Assembly: GCA_024138025.1 (NCBI GenBank)
Contig: JAMXBD010002750.1
Span: 1-64,000 of the forward strand
Origin: Combretum micranthum
Taxonomy: Eukaryota; Streptophyta; Magnoliopsida; Myrtales; Combretaceae
Reading direction: 5' to 3'
DNA length: 64,000 bases
The number at the start of each line of letters is the position of its first letter. Position 1 is the stretch's first letter. The notes under the pieces are model-generated. The model was not told the DNA's origin. It did no database searches and saw nothing but the letters and a program-made list of their open reading frames with translations. Position numbers and translations under genes: made by a program. Below, piece by piece: positions 1 to 10,843 of the stretch.

Positions 1-1250
1 GATTTGTTATTGAATTGCTTGTGTGTCTAAAATCATGTTGAGATTCAGTCGTCCTGAAAGTTATTATAAGGATGAGATTCAACATCAAGAAAGGATTTTT
101 ATAAAGGTCGTAAGGTATGTTGAAATATTTGAATTATCGAAGTGAGCAATCTCATAGACGTACTCATGAAGATTTGTATTATCGAAAGGAGCAATCTTAT
201 AAACAAAATGATCTGAATTATCCAGAAAAATGATCTCTAAAATATCATGATGGTACTTCAGATTACAAAAATTTGTTATTGGGGGAAATTAGAAAGCATT
301 TAATAAACTTGAAAATGATTTTAAGCGTTTCTTTAAAAGTTATGAAAAGAAGTTAAATCAGCAGAAGGAGGAGAAGAAAGAGTTGGCAAGTGGTTTGGGT
401 TGAACCTGAAAAATCTGTGACGAGAAAAAGGTTGAAGTGGTGAGTGATGATAACTTGAATATAGTAAGAGGTGGAAGTTATTAAGGTGAGCTAATTCAGA
501 TGTTGCTGAGTTAGAGGAATGGAGGATGATGATACGATTGAACAACCAATCTGTAGAGTAGGTATTAATATTAAGGCTGAGAAGGAAAAAAGGTAATTGC
601 AGATGTCGATAATTGTTTAAGGTTAGAAGACCAGGGCAAAGGGAGAAATTTGTTTCATAAAGATGCTTAATTCAAGGTAAGACTTGTGAATTACTGTTGA
701 CGTGGCAGTTGTGCTAATGTAGTTTCACAGGAGTTTGTTAAGAAGATGAACTTCCAGTGATTCCACATCCTAGGGTTATGGGTTAGATGGTTAAATGCGA
801 AGAACGTCCTGCATATTCACAGCAAGCAAAGGTTCCTATATCCATAGGAAAGTATTGTGATATGTGTTGTGTGATGTTACTTTATGGATACACACATGTG
901 CTTCTTGGTAGGCCTTGGCAATATGACCGCGAGCCTATATGATGGTTACATGAACACTTATACAATAAAAAGAATGGTAGTATTTTAAGATGCTTCAATT
1001 GACAATGGTGATGTTTTACGAAAGTTTGTTCATGTGAAAATAATTGTCAGAGAAGTTTGTTTTTGTTGCCATGCAGATCATCACAAATAAAAAAAAAGTC
1101 ACCCGAAAGTTGTAGGAGCTTCAGCATGTTCCAAATGAGATCATCCAATTTGACTGCCAAGATTCGAGGTCAATCTTTTCCAGAAGGGGAGAATGATGTG
1201 AAGCATGAAGGCAATTTATCAGTTAATTGTCATTTTTAATTTCTTGTTGT
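1..1250 (+). pseudogene. Decayed Ty3/gypsy gag-pol remnant with a protease block
   Basis: No open frame survives, but about 640-1000 reads in changing plus-strand frames as a retropepsin block: GSCANVVSQEFVKK, then a PISIGKYCD-like stretch, then HVLLGRPWQYDR. The same landmarks occur in the better preserved protease at 3498-3905, so this is a related, older pol piece. Upstream, about 310-410 reads as a lysine-rich, gag-like stretch (FKRFFKSYEKKLNQ). Several stops and indels break it. It would have encoded the part of a retrotransposon polyprotein that cuts Gag-Pol. The left end runs off the window. The block motifs are seen directly; the family is inferred from them. Confidence 0.6.
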
Positions 1251-1755
1251 TATAGTCAGTTATTTTTTGTCAGTTACATGTTTAATTTCTTTGTCAATTA
1301 TATGTCTTATTTTCTTTGTCAGTTACAGTCAGTATTTATTTTTTTCAGTTACATAACTTTAATTTCTTTGTATGTAAAAGGTATATATTAGCCTTGGTTT
1401 GAGAATTAAAAAGGTTTTAGTTGATTTCAATTTTGGTGAATTCATGTGAAAGAGTTCTCTCTTGTAATTAACAGGATTGTCAATACATGTTATTGAATAT
1501 TGAGAATTATAATTTTCTTTATTCTTCTTGCTGATTGAATTTTTATATTCCTTTAGCAATTGTGAGAGTTTTTACAAATCGTGAGTTATATCGATTTGTG
1601 ATTCCATTCACAAACCAGTTTGATTTTTGTTAGTCGTGGCACCTATCGACTAATGATATCATCATATCATTTTATTTCTGTTTTTCCTTTTAAAATCAGA
1701 AAACCCAAAAAGACTGTGAAAAATTGTTAACCCCCTTGGGAGCTTATCATTTAAT
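1251..1755. other. AT-rich spacer with short T-rich repeats
   Basis: No gene is visible. A motif close to TTTCTTTGTCAGTTACA recurs several times between about 1255 and 1375. The segment ends in a stretch just before 1771 that resembles the one before the 3' LTR of G1 (both lead into GCATCATAACAT), so it may be the tail of an older element. Confidence 0.4.
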
Positions 1756-2306
1756 GATGAGAATCAGATGGCATCATAACATATTTAAGTTTATGTCTTT
1801 TTAGGATATTTATTATTTTTAGGGATATTTATTGTATTTATTAGGGATTTAAGTTCTATGTCTTTGCGATGTCTTTTCATATTTTCTTGTTTAATTGTCA
1901 AATTTGGTCTTTACATATTTCTAGGAGTCATTAATAGGTTGTTTATTGTCAAGTTTGTCTTTACATATTCCTATGAGTCATTAATAGGTTATTTTTTCTT
2001 ATTTATTGTAGCTTAGTTTTTAGGCTAATTAAAGCCTATATAATCTATGAGATGTAACATATATGACATATATCTTTGATAATGAAAATATGAGAGTTCT
2101 TCTCTTTGAGTTTGCAATGAACTTATTTTGAAACTTATCGTGAGTTTCCCCGTGGCGTTCAACTCTTTGACTTATCAATCGGTTTGCATCACCGGTTGTG
2201 GCGTCTACCACTATACCAAGGTTCTTACCTCCATATAGGCAATGGGTCACGGTTTCACCACAGGTTTCTTAGACGATCCTTGGGGTTCAATTTCATTTGA
2301 CGAACG
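1756..2306 (+). repeat. Probable 5' LTR and leader of G1
   Basis: The segment lies between the tail of an older pol remnant and the gag start of G1. It contains a TATA-like box TATATAAT at 2037-2044 and then a TATATCTTTGATAATGAAAA stretch comparable in place to the one after the TATA box of the 3' copy. A primer site could not be recognised, and the exact LTR end is uncertain. Confidence 0.4.
1897..1998 (+). repeat. Tandem duplication of about 50 bp in the G1 5' LTR
   Basis: Two adjacent imperfect copies share GTCTTTACATATT and GAGTCATTAATAGGTT. They lie upstream of the TATA-like box, where LTR enhancers often sit. That role is only an inference from position. Confidence 0.7.
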
Positions 2307-3497
2307 TTGGGTCTTAGGTTTAATATACCTAAGGTTTTTCCGTATCAAGTTTTTAACCAACATGTAATTCCTCCAGTTGACGTTGAAGGAGTGAGGTTAG
2401 AAGAAGTAGGAGGAGGAGTTCATAGGAGAAGAAGATATAGAGGTGATGGGTTTTATGAAGAAGGGAGAGGAGATAATTTTGAAGATGACTATTATTACAA
2501 TCGTGAGTTTGACCACCTATAGGGTTAGAGTATGTGAAATTGCAGATGCCTTCATTTGCTAGAAGTGGTTCTGCTGATGACTACTTCGATTGGGAAGATA
2601 AAGTAGAAGGCCTGTTTGAATGCTATGATATTGATGATCATACAGGGTTCGATTGGCTGCTGTTGAATTCACAAGATACACTGCCCTGTGGTGGAAAAAT
2701 TTAATTGCTAGTCGAAGTAGGGATGATAAAGCTGATATTAAACATAGCAAGAGATAAAGAGGATCTTGAGACAGAGATTTGTTCCTGAGCATTATAGGCA
2801 TGAACTTTTTATGAGCCTACAAACTTTGAGGCAAGGGGGAAAAATTAGATGAATATCTGCAGGAGTTTGGGACTTTGATGATTCGTTGTGGCACTATTGA
2901 GCCTCCAGAGCAGATGATGGAAAGGTTTGTCATGGGTCTAACGTATGAAATTTCTTACATTGTTGAGTTGCAGCATTATAGGACTCTGGAGGAAGCCATT
3001 CAATTAGCATTGAAAGTTAAGAGGCAGTGACGTAGTAATCTTTACAAGACATCTAATAGCAAGTATAGTTCTTCTACCAAATCTTATAATGCTGATGGTA
3101 AGAATGTTGATAAGAGTAATGCTACTGTGGATGCAAAAGGGAAGAAGAATGCTATAGACAAGGGCAAGGCAATGTATGGTGCTAACAAAGGGAAAGAAGT
3201 AGTCGATTCATCAGGTGGTAAAATCCACTTGATTAAATGTTTCAAATGCTTGGGCATGGGTCATATTGCCTCTCAATGTCCAAACCGACGGGTGATGGCT
3301 ATCACAGAAGTCAAGAGTGATGATGATGAAGAGAAAGAAGAGATAGATGAATTTGGAGATTTATCAGTTGTATTAGATAAATATTATGGAGATGCAGATG
3401 CTAAGGTGTATGGTAATAGAGGGGATGACCAGTATTTGTCTATAAATGTGCTGAAACGAGTGATGACTGCTATTCCTTCTACCGAGGAAGAACAGTG
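2307..3497 (+). pseudogene. gag: G1 gag (capsid and zinc knuckle), broken
   Basis: Gag builds the virus-like particle that packages element RNA in the cytoplasm. The N-terminal part (2307-2522) is rich in R, D, E and Y and ends at a stop. From about 2546 a capsid-like block reads PSFARSGSADDYFDWEDKVE, the usual '..FxG..D...FLDWE' start of plant gypsy Gag. After more stops there is YLQEFGTLMIRCG and then a lysine-rich linker. A CCHC knuckle CFKCLGMGHIASQC lies at 3238-3279, followed by an acidic stretch. The knuckle has intact C-C-H-C spacing. At least four stops or shifts make it non-functional. It leads directly into protease. Confidence 0.75.
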
Positions 3498-3905
3498 AGA
3501 GAATTTATTTCATATCTCTTGTAGGGTCAAGGGCTACTTATGTGCTCTCATTATAGATGGGGGAAGTTGCACCAATGTGGTGGCTGCGTCTCTTGTGGAA
3601 AAACTTGAAGTTGGCTACGACTCAACATCCTCAACCCTATAAATTGCATTGGTTAAATGAGCAGGGAAATTTGCATGTGACTCAAAGGGTAGTAGTTCCA
3701 TTTAGCATTAGAGAGAAGTATCATGATGAGATTGTCTGTGATATTTTACCCATGTGTGCTTCTCATATACTACTTGGAAGACCATGGATGTTTGACAGAA
3801 GGGTATTGCATGATGGGTTTAGAAACACTTATGTATTCCAGAAAGATGAAAGGCGGATTGTATTGAATCCTATGACACCAACTGAGGTGCAAGAGAGCTA
3901 CTAAG
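3498..3905 (+). pseudogene. G1 retropepsin-like aspartic protease
   Basis: This protease would cleave the Gag-Pol polyprotein. The active-site region reads IIDGGSCTNVVAASLVEKL (about 3550-3600), the D-G-G variant common in this plant group. Then follow YKLHWLNEQGNLHVTQ, VVPFSIREKYHDEIVCD and the flap/C-terminal landmark HILLGRPWMFDRRVLHDG. One frameshift separates the active-site strand from the 3557-3904 frame that carries the rest. It is the best kept domain of G1, and homologous to the remnant at 640-1000. Confidence 0.8.
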
Positions 3906-4009
3906 AATAAAGCATTGTTTGTGGGGCGGAAGGAGATTGAAGATGTTATCCAGGTTGAAGACCTTTTGTATGTGTTGCAGGTTAGGTGCTTGTTGGAGTT
4001 TGGAGAATA

Positions 4010-4925
4010 GGAGCAGGTACCTTTTGCTGTAAAGCAGTTATCGGAAGAGTTTTCTTATGTTTTTCCTGAGGACTTACCTATAGGATTACCTCTTATGAGG
4101 GGTATTGAGCATGCTATCGATTTGCAGCCTAGAGCAGCATTACCAAATAGGTTTGTCTATCGAATGAATCCTAGTGAAGCCCAAGAGAAAGGACAGGTGG
4201 ATAAGTTGGTGGAGCGAGGTTTCGTTAGGGAAAGTACTATCCTTGTGTTGTTCCTACACTTCTAGTTCCTAAGAAGGATGGTACCTGCGCATGTGCATTG
4301 ACAGTAGGACTATTAATAAAATTACCGTTAAGTATAGACATCCTATTCCCAAGCTTGATGATATGTTAGATAAGCTCAATGGAGCCCTAGATTTTCTCTT
4401 AAGTAGACCTTAAGAGTGGTTACCACTAGATACGTATGAGGGTTGGAGATGAATGGAAAACTGCTTTTTGTATGAGTGGATGGTTATGCCTTTTGGGCTG
4501 ACCAATGCACCCAGCACATTTATGCATCTAATGAATCATGTTCTGAAAGACTTCTTAAGCAGGTTTGTTGTTATTTATTTCGATGATACCCTTATATGTA
4601 GCTGTGATTTAGATAGCCATGTAAATCATTTATGCTCGGTGTTCTCAGTATTGCGAGATCAGAAATTGTATGGCAATCTTAAGAAATGTTCTTTCTGTTA
4701 GCCAGAGGTGAATTTTCTGGGTTTTGCAATTTCTGGTTCTTGTACGGGTTGATGGGGAGAAGATCAAGGCCATAGTAGAATGGCCTATACCACAGTCACT
4801 AGCTAATGTGCAGAGTTTTCATGGGTTGGCTTCATTCTATAGGAGGTTTATGAGGAATTTCAGTAGCATTATGAGCCCGTTGACTACACTAACTAAAAAG
4901 AATGTGGCTTTTGTGTGGGGAGAGT
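4010..4925 (+). pseudogene. G1 reverse transcriptase domain
   Basis: It would copy element RNA into cDNA. The block begins with SYVFPEDLPIGLP and HAIDLQPRAALPN, the usual start of gypsy RT. A damaged palm section follows (4260-4440, several stops). From 4453 an open frame carries [20 protein letters not shown] and the catalytic box YFDD at 4576-4587 (the usual form is Y[VF]DD), then [12 protein letters not shown] stop follows and the thumb region continues as VQSFHGLASFYRRFMRNFS. The catalytic pair D-D is kept, but the first palm Asp lies in the broken part. Stops and shifts make it inactive. Confidence 0.85.
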
Positions 4926-5300
4926 GAGCTCAGAGGAGTTTTGAGGAGATCAAGAGTAGATTAACTAATGCTCTAGTGTTAGTTTTACCTCACTTAGATA
5001 AGACTTTTGAATTGGAGTGTGATGCATCTGGGGTCGAGATAGGAGTAGTATTGATCAGGAAAGGCATCCTATCGCCTATTTCAGTGAGAAATTAAGTGGG
5101 GCATCGCTTAATTATTTTGTGTAAGATAAGGAATTTTACTCCTTAGTGCGTGCTTTGATGACTTAGCAGCATTACCTTCTTCCTAAGGAGTTCATCATCT
5201 ACACAGACCATGAGTCCTTGAAGCATTTTAGAGCACAACAACGACTATCGAAGCAGTGAGGGAAGTGGGTAGAGTTCTTAGAAAGCTTTGCTTATGTGAT
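4926..5300 (+). pseudogene. G1 RNase H domain
   Basis: RNase H removes the RNA strand during cDNA synthesis. LELECDASGVEIGVVLI (about 5010-5055) matches the beta-1 strand with the first catalytic Asp of gypsy RNase H, and [13 protein letters not shown] (about 5190-5230) carries the later catalytic Asp. Stops and a frameshift near 5055 break it. It runs into the tether and integrase at 5296. Confidence 0.75.
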
Positions 5301-6840
5301 TAAGTATAAGAAGAGTAACACCAATGCCGTTGTAGGTGCTCTATCTCACAGGTATGCACTTATTACTTCTCTACAGTCAAAGTTACTTGGGTTTGAGCTG
5401 GTGAAAGATCGATATTTTGCTGATTATTTTAAGTTAATAGTTGAGCGTTGTTATGGGGGTGAAGTCGTAGATGGTTTTTATGTTGTGGATGGATTTCTCC
5501 ACAAAGTGGGAAAACTTTGTGTTCCTGCTGGTTCGGTTAAGGAGTTGTTGGTGAGAAAGGCCCATGCTAGGGAATTATTAGGGCACTTTGGTGAGAAGAG
5601 GACTTTATAATTGCCAAAGGAGCATTTTTACTAGCCGAGTATGATGAAAGATGTTCACAAGGTGTTAGAGAGGTATGCAGTGCGTAAGAAGGCTAAGGAA
5701 AGGAAGGAGTCTTATGGTGTATACATGCCTTTGCCTATACCAGCACAACCATGGATTGATTTAAGTATGGATTTTGTCTTAGGTCTTCCTAGGACACAAA
5801 AGGGGGAGGATTCTATCATGGTAGTTGTGGATAGATTCAGCAAGATGGCATACTTTGTGCCTTGTCACAAGACAGATGATGCTCTTTATATTGCTAACCT
5901 TTTTGTGCAGGAAATTGTTTGTTTGCATGGAGTACCTCATAGTATTGTTTCAGATAGAGATACTAAATTCCTCAGTTTCTTCTAGAGGACACTTTGGAAG
6001 CAGCTTGGTACGAAGCTCATGTACAGCACATCATGTCACCCACAGACAAATCGCTAGACGGAGGTTGTTAACTGTACGCTTGGGACTTTGCTTAGAGCGA
6101 TGGTTTGGCAAGAATCTTACTGATTGGGACTTGTGTCTCCCTATTGTTGAGTTTCCTTACAATAGGTCAACTTATAGTTCAATTGGTAAGTCTCCCTTTG
6201 AAGTTGTGTATGGCTTTCAATCTATCTCTACCTATGGCTTTGATAGCTAAACCAGCATAAAGGAAGAGAGCTTAAGTGGATGGAGCAGTCAGCAAATCCA
6301 AAAGATACATCAGAAGAACTGAGCATCTTAAGAAGACTCACGAGTAACAGGTGTTCCAAAGAACAAGCATCACAAGGCTAGATCATTCAATCCAAGGGAT
6401 CTAGTATGGTTTCATCTCAGCAAAGATAGGTTCCCAAACAAGAAATCTCAGAAGTTGTTCTCCTAGAGCAGCCAGACCATTCAATATACTAGAGAAGATC
6501 AACAACAATGCCTACACATTAGAGCTACAGGAACTATGGTCTTTCTACTACATTCAATGTCTCGGATATTTCTCTATATATTCTAGAGGGTCTTCATGAA
6601 GACCCATTAGATTTGAGGGCAAATCTTCTACAAGCCCAAGGAGATGAGAGAATCGGGTTAATCAAGTTACAGGACTAATCACTAGAGGTCGAGCTCGAGG
6701 GTTACAAAATCTTGCCATGAGATTTTTATCAGACAATTTGGAGTCAGAGGAAGCTCATTTGGTTGATATTCCATCCATGTATAATGACTTCAATGAACTA
6801 CACGTGTCAGTGCTTAAAGGACAAGCAGTTGAAGACTAGA
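5296..6840 (+). pseudogene. G1 integrase and C-terminal tail
   Basis: Integrase inserts the cDNA into chromosomes. The N-terminal HHCC finger region (5560-5700) keeps both histidines, but the C-x2-C has become Y-x2-R ([10 protein letters not shown]). The core reads [18 protein letters not shown] (first Asp), [31 protein letters not shown] (second Asp) and, after a stop, SCHPQTN then TEVVN (the Glu). A frame change at about 5985 and several stops follow. The C-terminal module is seen as PRDLVWFHLSKDRFPNKK near 6400, then an ITRGRARGLQ-like tail near 6680. No chromodomain is recognisable. All three core acidic residues can be placed, but the frame cannot be read through. Confidence 0.8.
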
Positions 6841-7400
6841 GCATCATAACATGTAGGCCGCCACTTAGGCTGCCATCCTTTAATTATAGGTCGGCAGAGT
6901 TGACTCTATTTTAGCAGCTTTGGAGCTTGAGTCCTATGTAACTTAGGCCACCATCTTACTTCTTAGGTCGGCAGCTTATGTTTTTGACCGAACTATCCTT
7001 TATTATTTTCACTAGTTTTAATCGGTTTTTTGCCTTTGTTTTAAGGTTTACTATAAATAGCCTTCATCATGTAATAGACTAGTCAGTTATTGAGTGTTTT
7101 ATGAATGAACTTGAGGTTTTTCCTCTTAAATTTCTTTTACTCTTATCAATCAATCAATTGTTTGATTGTAGCGAGTGACGGTATTGATTCTTACTATGAG
7201 TCATATCAGTGAGATCATACTAGGGCTATTCCTTTTCTGGTGAGTCATATCCAGAGGGTTTAGACACTTATCCTTTTACTATTTCCTTGTTTGGTATGAT
7301 CATGAGTTAGAATTTATGTTGCTTGGTTTGTGTGATTGATCGCTTGATTCGTTAGTAAATTGATTGTCTAGTAGTTTCTTCCCTTGGCACATCAACATAG
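6841..7400 (+). repeat. Probable 3' LTR of G1
   Basis: Right after the pol tail, GCATCATAACAT opens a segment with a good TATA box (TATAAATA, 7052-7059) and a following ATGAATGAACTTGAGG stretch that parallels the one in the 5' copy. The imperfect repeat TAGGTCGGCAG occurs at about 6887 and 6963. The right end is not defined; the two LTRs are too diverged to align by eye over their length. Confidence 0.5.
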
Positions 7401-9523
7401 GAGCTTACATGAGAGACTACTGAGTGTGAGAGCTTACAAGATGTAGTTGATAATCTATGCTTAGATTACTAGCGAATCATTATAAGGAGTTATAATCCCT
7501 TTATGACATGCATTTGAGAAGGAGATGATGAGATCTTATCAAATTTTGTAACTTTAGACGTTAAGTATTTGTTGATGTCTTTCTTCTCTTAGAGTTTGAT
7601 TATATGTATATTATTGGCTATTATAGGGTAAATAGTTCTATGGGACAGCTTGTTGCTTGTTTGAGGGTTTAATACATTTGTTATAACATTTGGAGTATTT
7701 AACCTTCGACTAACCTGATTATGTATTCTTTTAAATAATCTAGCGAAGTGAGGCTCTTTAGACATCCTTGAGCTAAAAATAGTCATTTGGGAATGACCTT
7801 TCATTGAGAAGTTAGAGTTTCATTTTGCACATTGTTTTTTTCTTTTTCCTTTTTGTTCCAAACTCTCTGTTGCATAGGGATGCAAGGAAAGGAAGTGTTA
7901 TTTGTTAAATAATAAAGGTAAATTAATTACTCTCAAAAGACTAAGATTCCCATTAAATAAAAATAAAAGAAATGAAAATCACCCTCACCTTTAACCAATG
8001 CATTCTTTCTTTCTCTAACAAGTCTCTCAAAACCCTCTAAATTCTAAATCTCCATCTACTAACATCTCTCTTGAAGGATCAACAAGAGATAAGGTAAGCC
8101 ACTCTCTTGTTCTTTTTGAAATCTTAAAGACAATACATATCTAAACCTTTAAACCTATGCATGTTAAGGTGTTGAAAGAGTTTATACTTTAGGTGAAAAG
8201 AAGGCTCACAGCTTTTTCATTGGATTTGCAAGGTAAGGGTTATTTAATGCATTCTGGTGAATTAAAGTCTAGAACATGTGGTTTAGTTATAACCATAACA
8301 TATATTCCTTGTTTGATAGGTTATTGATTGCGACAGAGGAGAAGCGCAATCGATTATGTTTAGAAAAATAGTTATACGTGTTAAGAATGAATTTGTGGAG
8401 TTTAGATGTTTAGTGATCAAAGGAAGGGATGAGTATGAATAAAAAATCATGTTTTGAAGTATAAAGACACAAATAGGGAATCACAGTCATGTTTCCTACC
8501 ATGATTTCCTCCGTTTCACATTGTTTTAGACGCCCCGACTAAGTTACACCTGTGCTAGAAGTGTGAAAGCCTTAACAATGGCTACAAGGCCTATTAGTCC
8601 CTTCATCATGAGCATGACAAAGGGAGTGAAATCCTCTCGATGCTCATCACTCCCTCCATCACGGGTATGACAAAGGGAGTGGCTCCCTGCACAGCTTAAA
8701 TCACGATCGAGCCCTAGAAGGTGAGCTTCAAGTGATTTTTTATTTTTTAAACCTTTTTAATGGTCTTCCTAAACATCCATAAGCTTAATATAATACCAAA
8801 GTACACCTAATCCAAGTAGGTTTGTGTATTTAGGCATAGATTAGTAGTAGACTATTAATGGATTTAGCAAGCTCGACAACCCTAGAAGTATGTATTGTGT
8901 CATAACAAAAGTGACGAGTTAGTGTGTTGTTGTGTTGTGATAAAGTGTTTGTAATAGAATTGAGTTATCCATTTCAAATGTTGAATCAAATACATCATTA
9001 CTTGTTTGTCGATTATGCATGTTAGGTTCTAGTAGACTCAAAACGAACTAAATAATTATTCGACTTTAAGAATTATTTTAATACTTGTGTTTGGCTGTGC
9101 TTAGTGGACTGAGATGACTGGTGATGTTAGGGTGGTTGCCTAATGATCCTTGTGTAACGTTGTCCTGAGTGGAATCACACTTAGAAAGGATTCCGATAGA
9201 TTAGGTGAAAAGGGTAGTGGTTCCTAGGGTGTTAGGGAGTACTCAATACCAAATATATGTACATATATATTTGTTAAAGAGTCATGAGTTACTCTAGATT
9301 TATGGTTAGACGCAAATAACCCTATGTTGTGTTGGTTGTTAGCTTAAAATTACAAATAATGAAAATGTGGTTGATGCATTAGATGACATGTTGAATGTCA
9401 TTATATGCATGATGGTTGTTCATGTGTATGTTCTTGTGATTTTGGTGTATTGGGCTTCAATGCAATTCTTTTTTCATCTTTTTTAAGAACATTGTGGAGC
9501 CATATTGTTCGACTTGTTAGGAT
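7401..9523. other. Unassigned repeat-like DNA
   Basis: No coding region is supported. The middle part (about 7980-9480) has the texture of an LTR leader (short stretches such as CTCTCTTGAAGGATCAACAA, later GGACTGAGATGACTGGTGAT), but no end, primer site or duplication could be fixed. It is the sequence into which the hAT-type element at 9524 inserted, and it continues from 10643 to 10843. Confidence 0.35.
8600..8690. repeat. Imperfect direct and inverted repeats
   Basis: TGACAAAGGGAGTG occurs twice (about 8615 and 8668). An 8-bp inverted pair ATGAGCAT / ATGCTCAT lies between about 8608 and 8647 and could form a stem with a 24-base loop. No known family is recognised. Confidence 0.6.
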
Positions 9524-10642
9524 TAGGGTTGCTCATTGAACCAAATCGAACAGCAAAATGAGATTTTGTATATTTCGATTCGCTTTGCAATTCAATTCAA
9601 GGGGTTAAACCGAACCAAACCATTTGAACTCGAACCAAACCGCTTCACATTACAAAAATTAAAAAAAAAAAAGAGCCATCTTATTTATTTATAACTCTTA
9701 AACATTAGATATTAAGGTCACATGTGACATTTCACTCTAATATCACATATGTATGTAGTATGCTAGAATAGACTTGAAATGGAATCACAATTATAGGTTC
9801 TAATAACATTCTTGTGTTTAGGTACATCTTTGAAAGGGAACTAAGTAAGATTTTAATTTATAAATTTATTAGATAAATTATGATTATGCTCTAATTTATA
9901 AAATGTAAATTACATTTTTAATTACATTAATGTTACTTATAAATATAATGTTCTATATATATATATTTCGTATTATATTTTATATAATGCACCATTAAAT
10001 TTATTATATATTAATAATATTAAAGAAGCAATCTTTTACTCGTCTCAAAAGTTTCCCAGTATGTTTTCTATTTTATTGATTTTAAATTCTTCTTAAAACT
10101 AGTAAACATGCATCAAATTAAAATAAAAGTATAATTGAGTTTAGAACATGCACAATCATTTAATTGGTAAACGGAAATTTAAATATGTTATAAGGGAATA
10201 ATATTATAAATAAACATGGAATTAATGTAAAAGAAAGATTTTCTTTAGTTGATGTTATAGATTTATTGAAAACATATGTTACTTTAAATTCACATTGAAA
10301 AATAAATTTGAAACAGGATAATATGTATATCTGAAATTATTATATCCAAGACCAGATATAATGACAAGTAACTTTAATTCTTGCATAATATTTCTCAATC
10401 TAAACATCTTTTTCTTTTCTCTGTAACTCAAATGACTATTAATATTATTTATAGAACTAAATGCTTTTAAGCAGGTTCAAATCAAACTAAATCAAACCGA
10501 ATTACATTTGAAGCGGTTTGATTCAAAACCCCAAACTGGTAAAGCGGTTTGTTCATTAAGGGTTTGAACCGAAACCACTTCAAATGCGATTTTGGTTTGG
10601 TTTGACTCCTGAATCAAACCAAATTGAACCGTAAATACCCTA
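9524..10642. mobile_element. Non-autonomous hAT-type element, 1.1 kb
   Basis: The left end reads TAGGGTTGCTCATTGAACC, and the right end, read inward, begins TAGGGTATTTACGGTTC, giving a short terminal inverted repeat (TAGGGT). Both subterminal regions are packed with AACCGAACC/GGTTTGGTTC-like repeats in opposite orientation, while the centre is AT-rich and non-coding. The flanking 8-mers GTTAGGAT (9516-9523) and ATCAGGAT (10643-10650) agree at 6 of 8 places, as expected of an aged 8-bp hAT duplication. There is no transposase, so it would have needed help in trans. Confidence 0.7.
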
Positions 10643-10843
10643 ATCAGGATAGAATATCTCTATGAATTATGAAGATGATGATAGTAGACCAAGTTATCCA
10701 GTAAATTACTAATCATTAGATTGATGGGATGATGTTAAGATTGATGTTTGAGAAACAATGTTTCATATTTATTTCTAGTTGGTGTAATGGTCTAAGTTTA
10801 AATTTTTCGGTTACAATAGGTACGAGTAAGCTTTCAGTTATTG

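Larger units (their letters stand above)
1756..7400 (+). mobile_element. G1: old Ty3/gypsy LTR retrotransposon
   Basis: The order gag (2307), CCHC knuckle, protease, RT, RNase H, integrase (to about 6840) is that of Ty3/gypsy, with integrase after RNase H. Both flanks look like LTRs: each starts near GCATCATAACAT and has a TATA box, although the two sequences have diverged strongly. The polyprotein is a copy-and-paste element's own machinery, and every domain has stops or frameshifts, so the copy is dead. Sequence style (IDGGSCTNVVA protease, [17 protein letters not shown] integrase) suggests a chromovirus of CRM/Reina-like type, but no chromodomain is seen and lineage is left open. No target duplication was found. 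Outer bounds are approximate. Confidence 0.75.
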
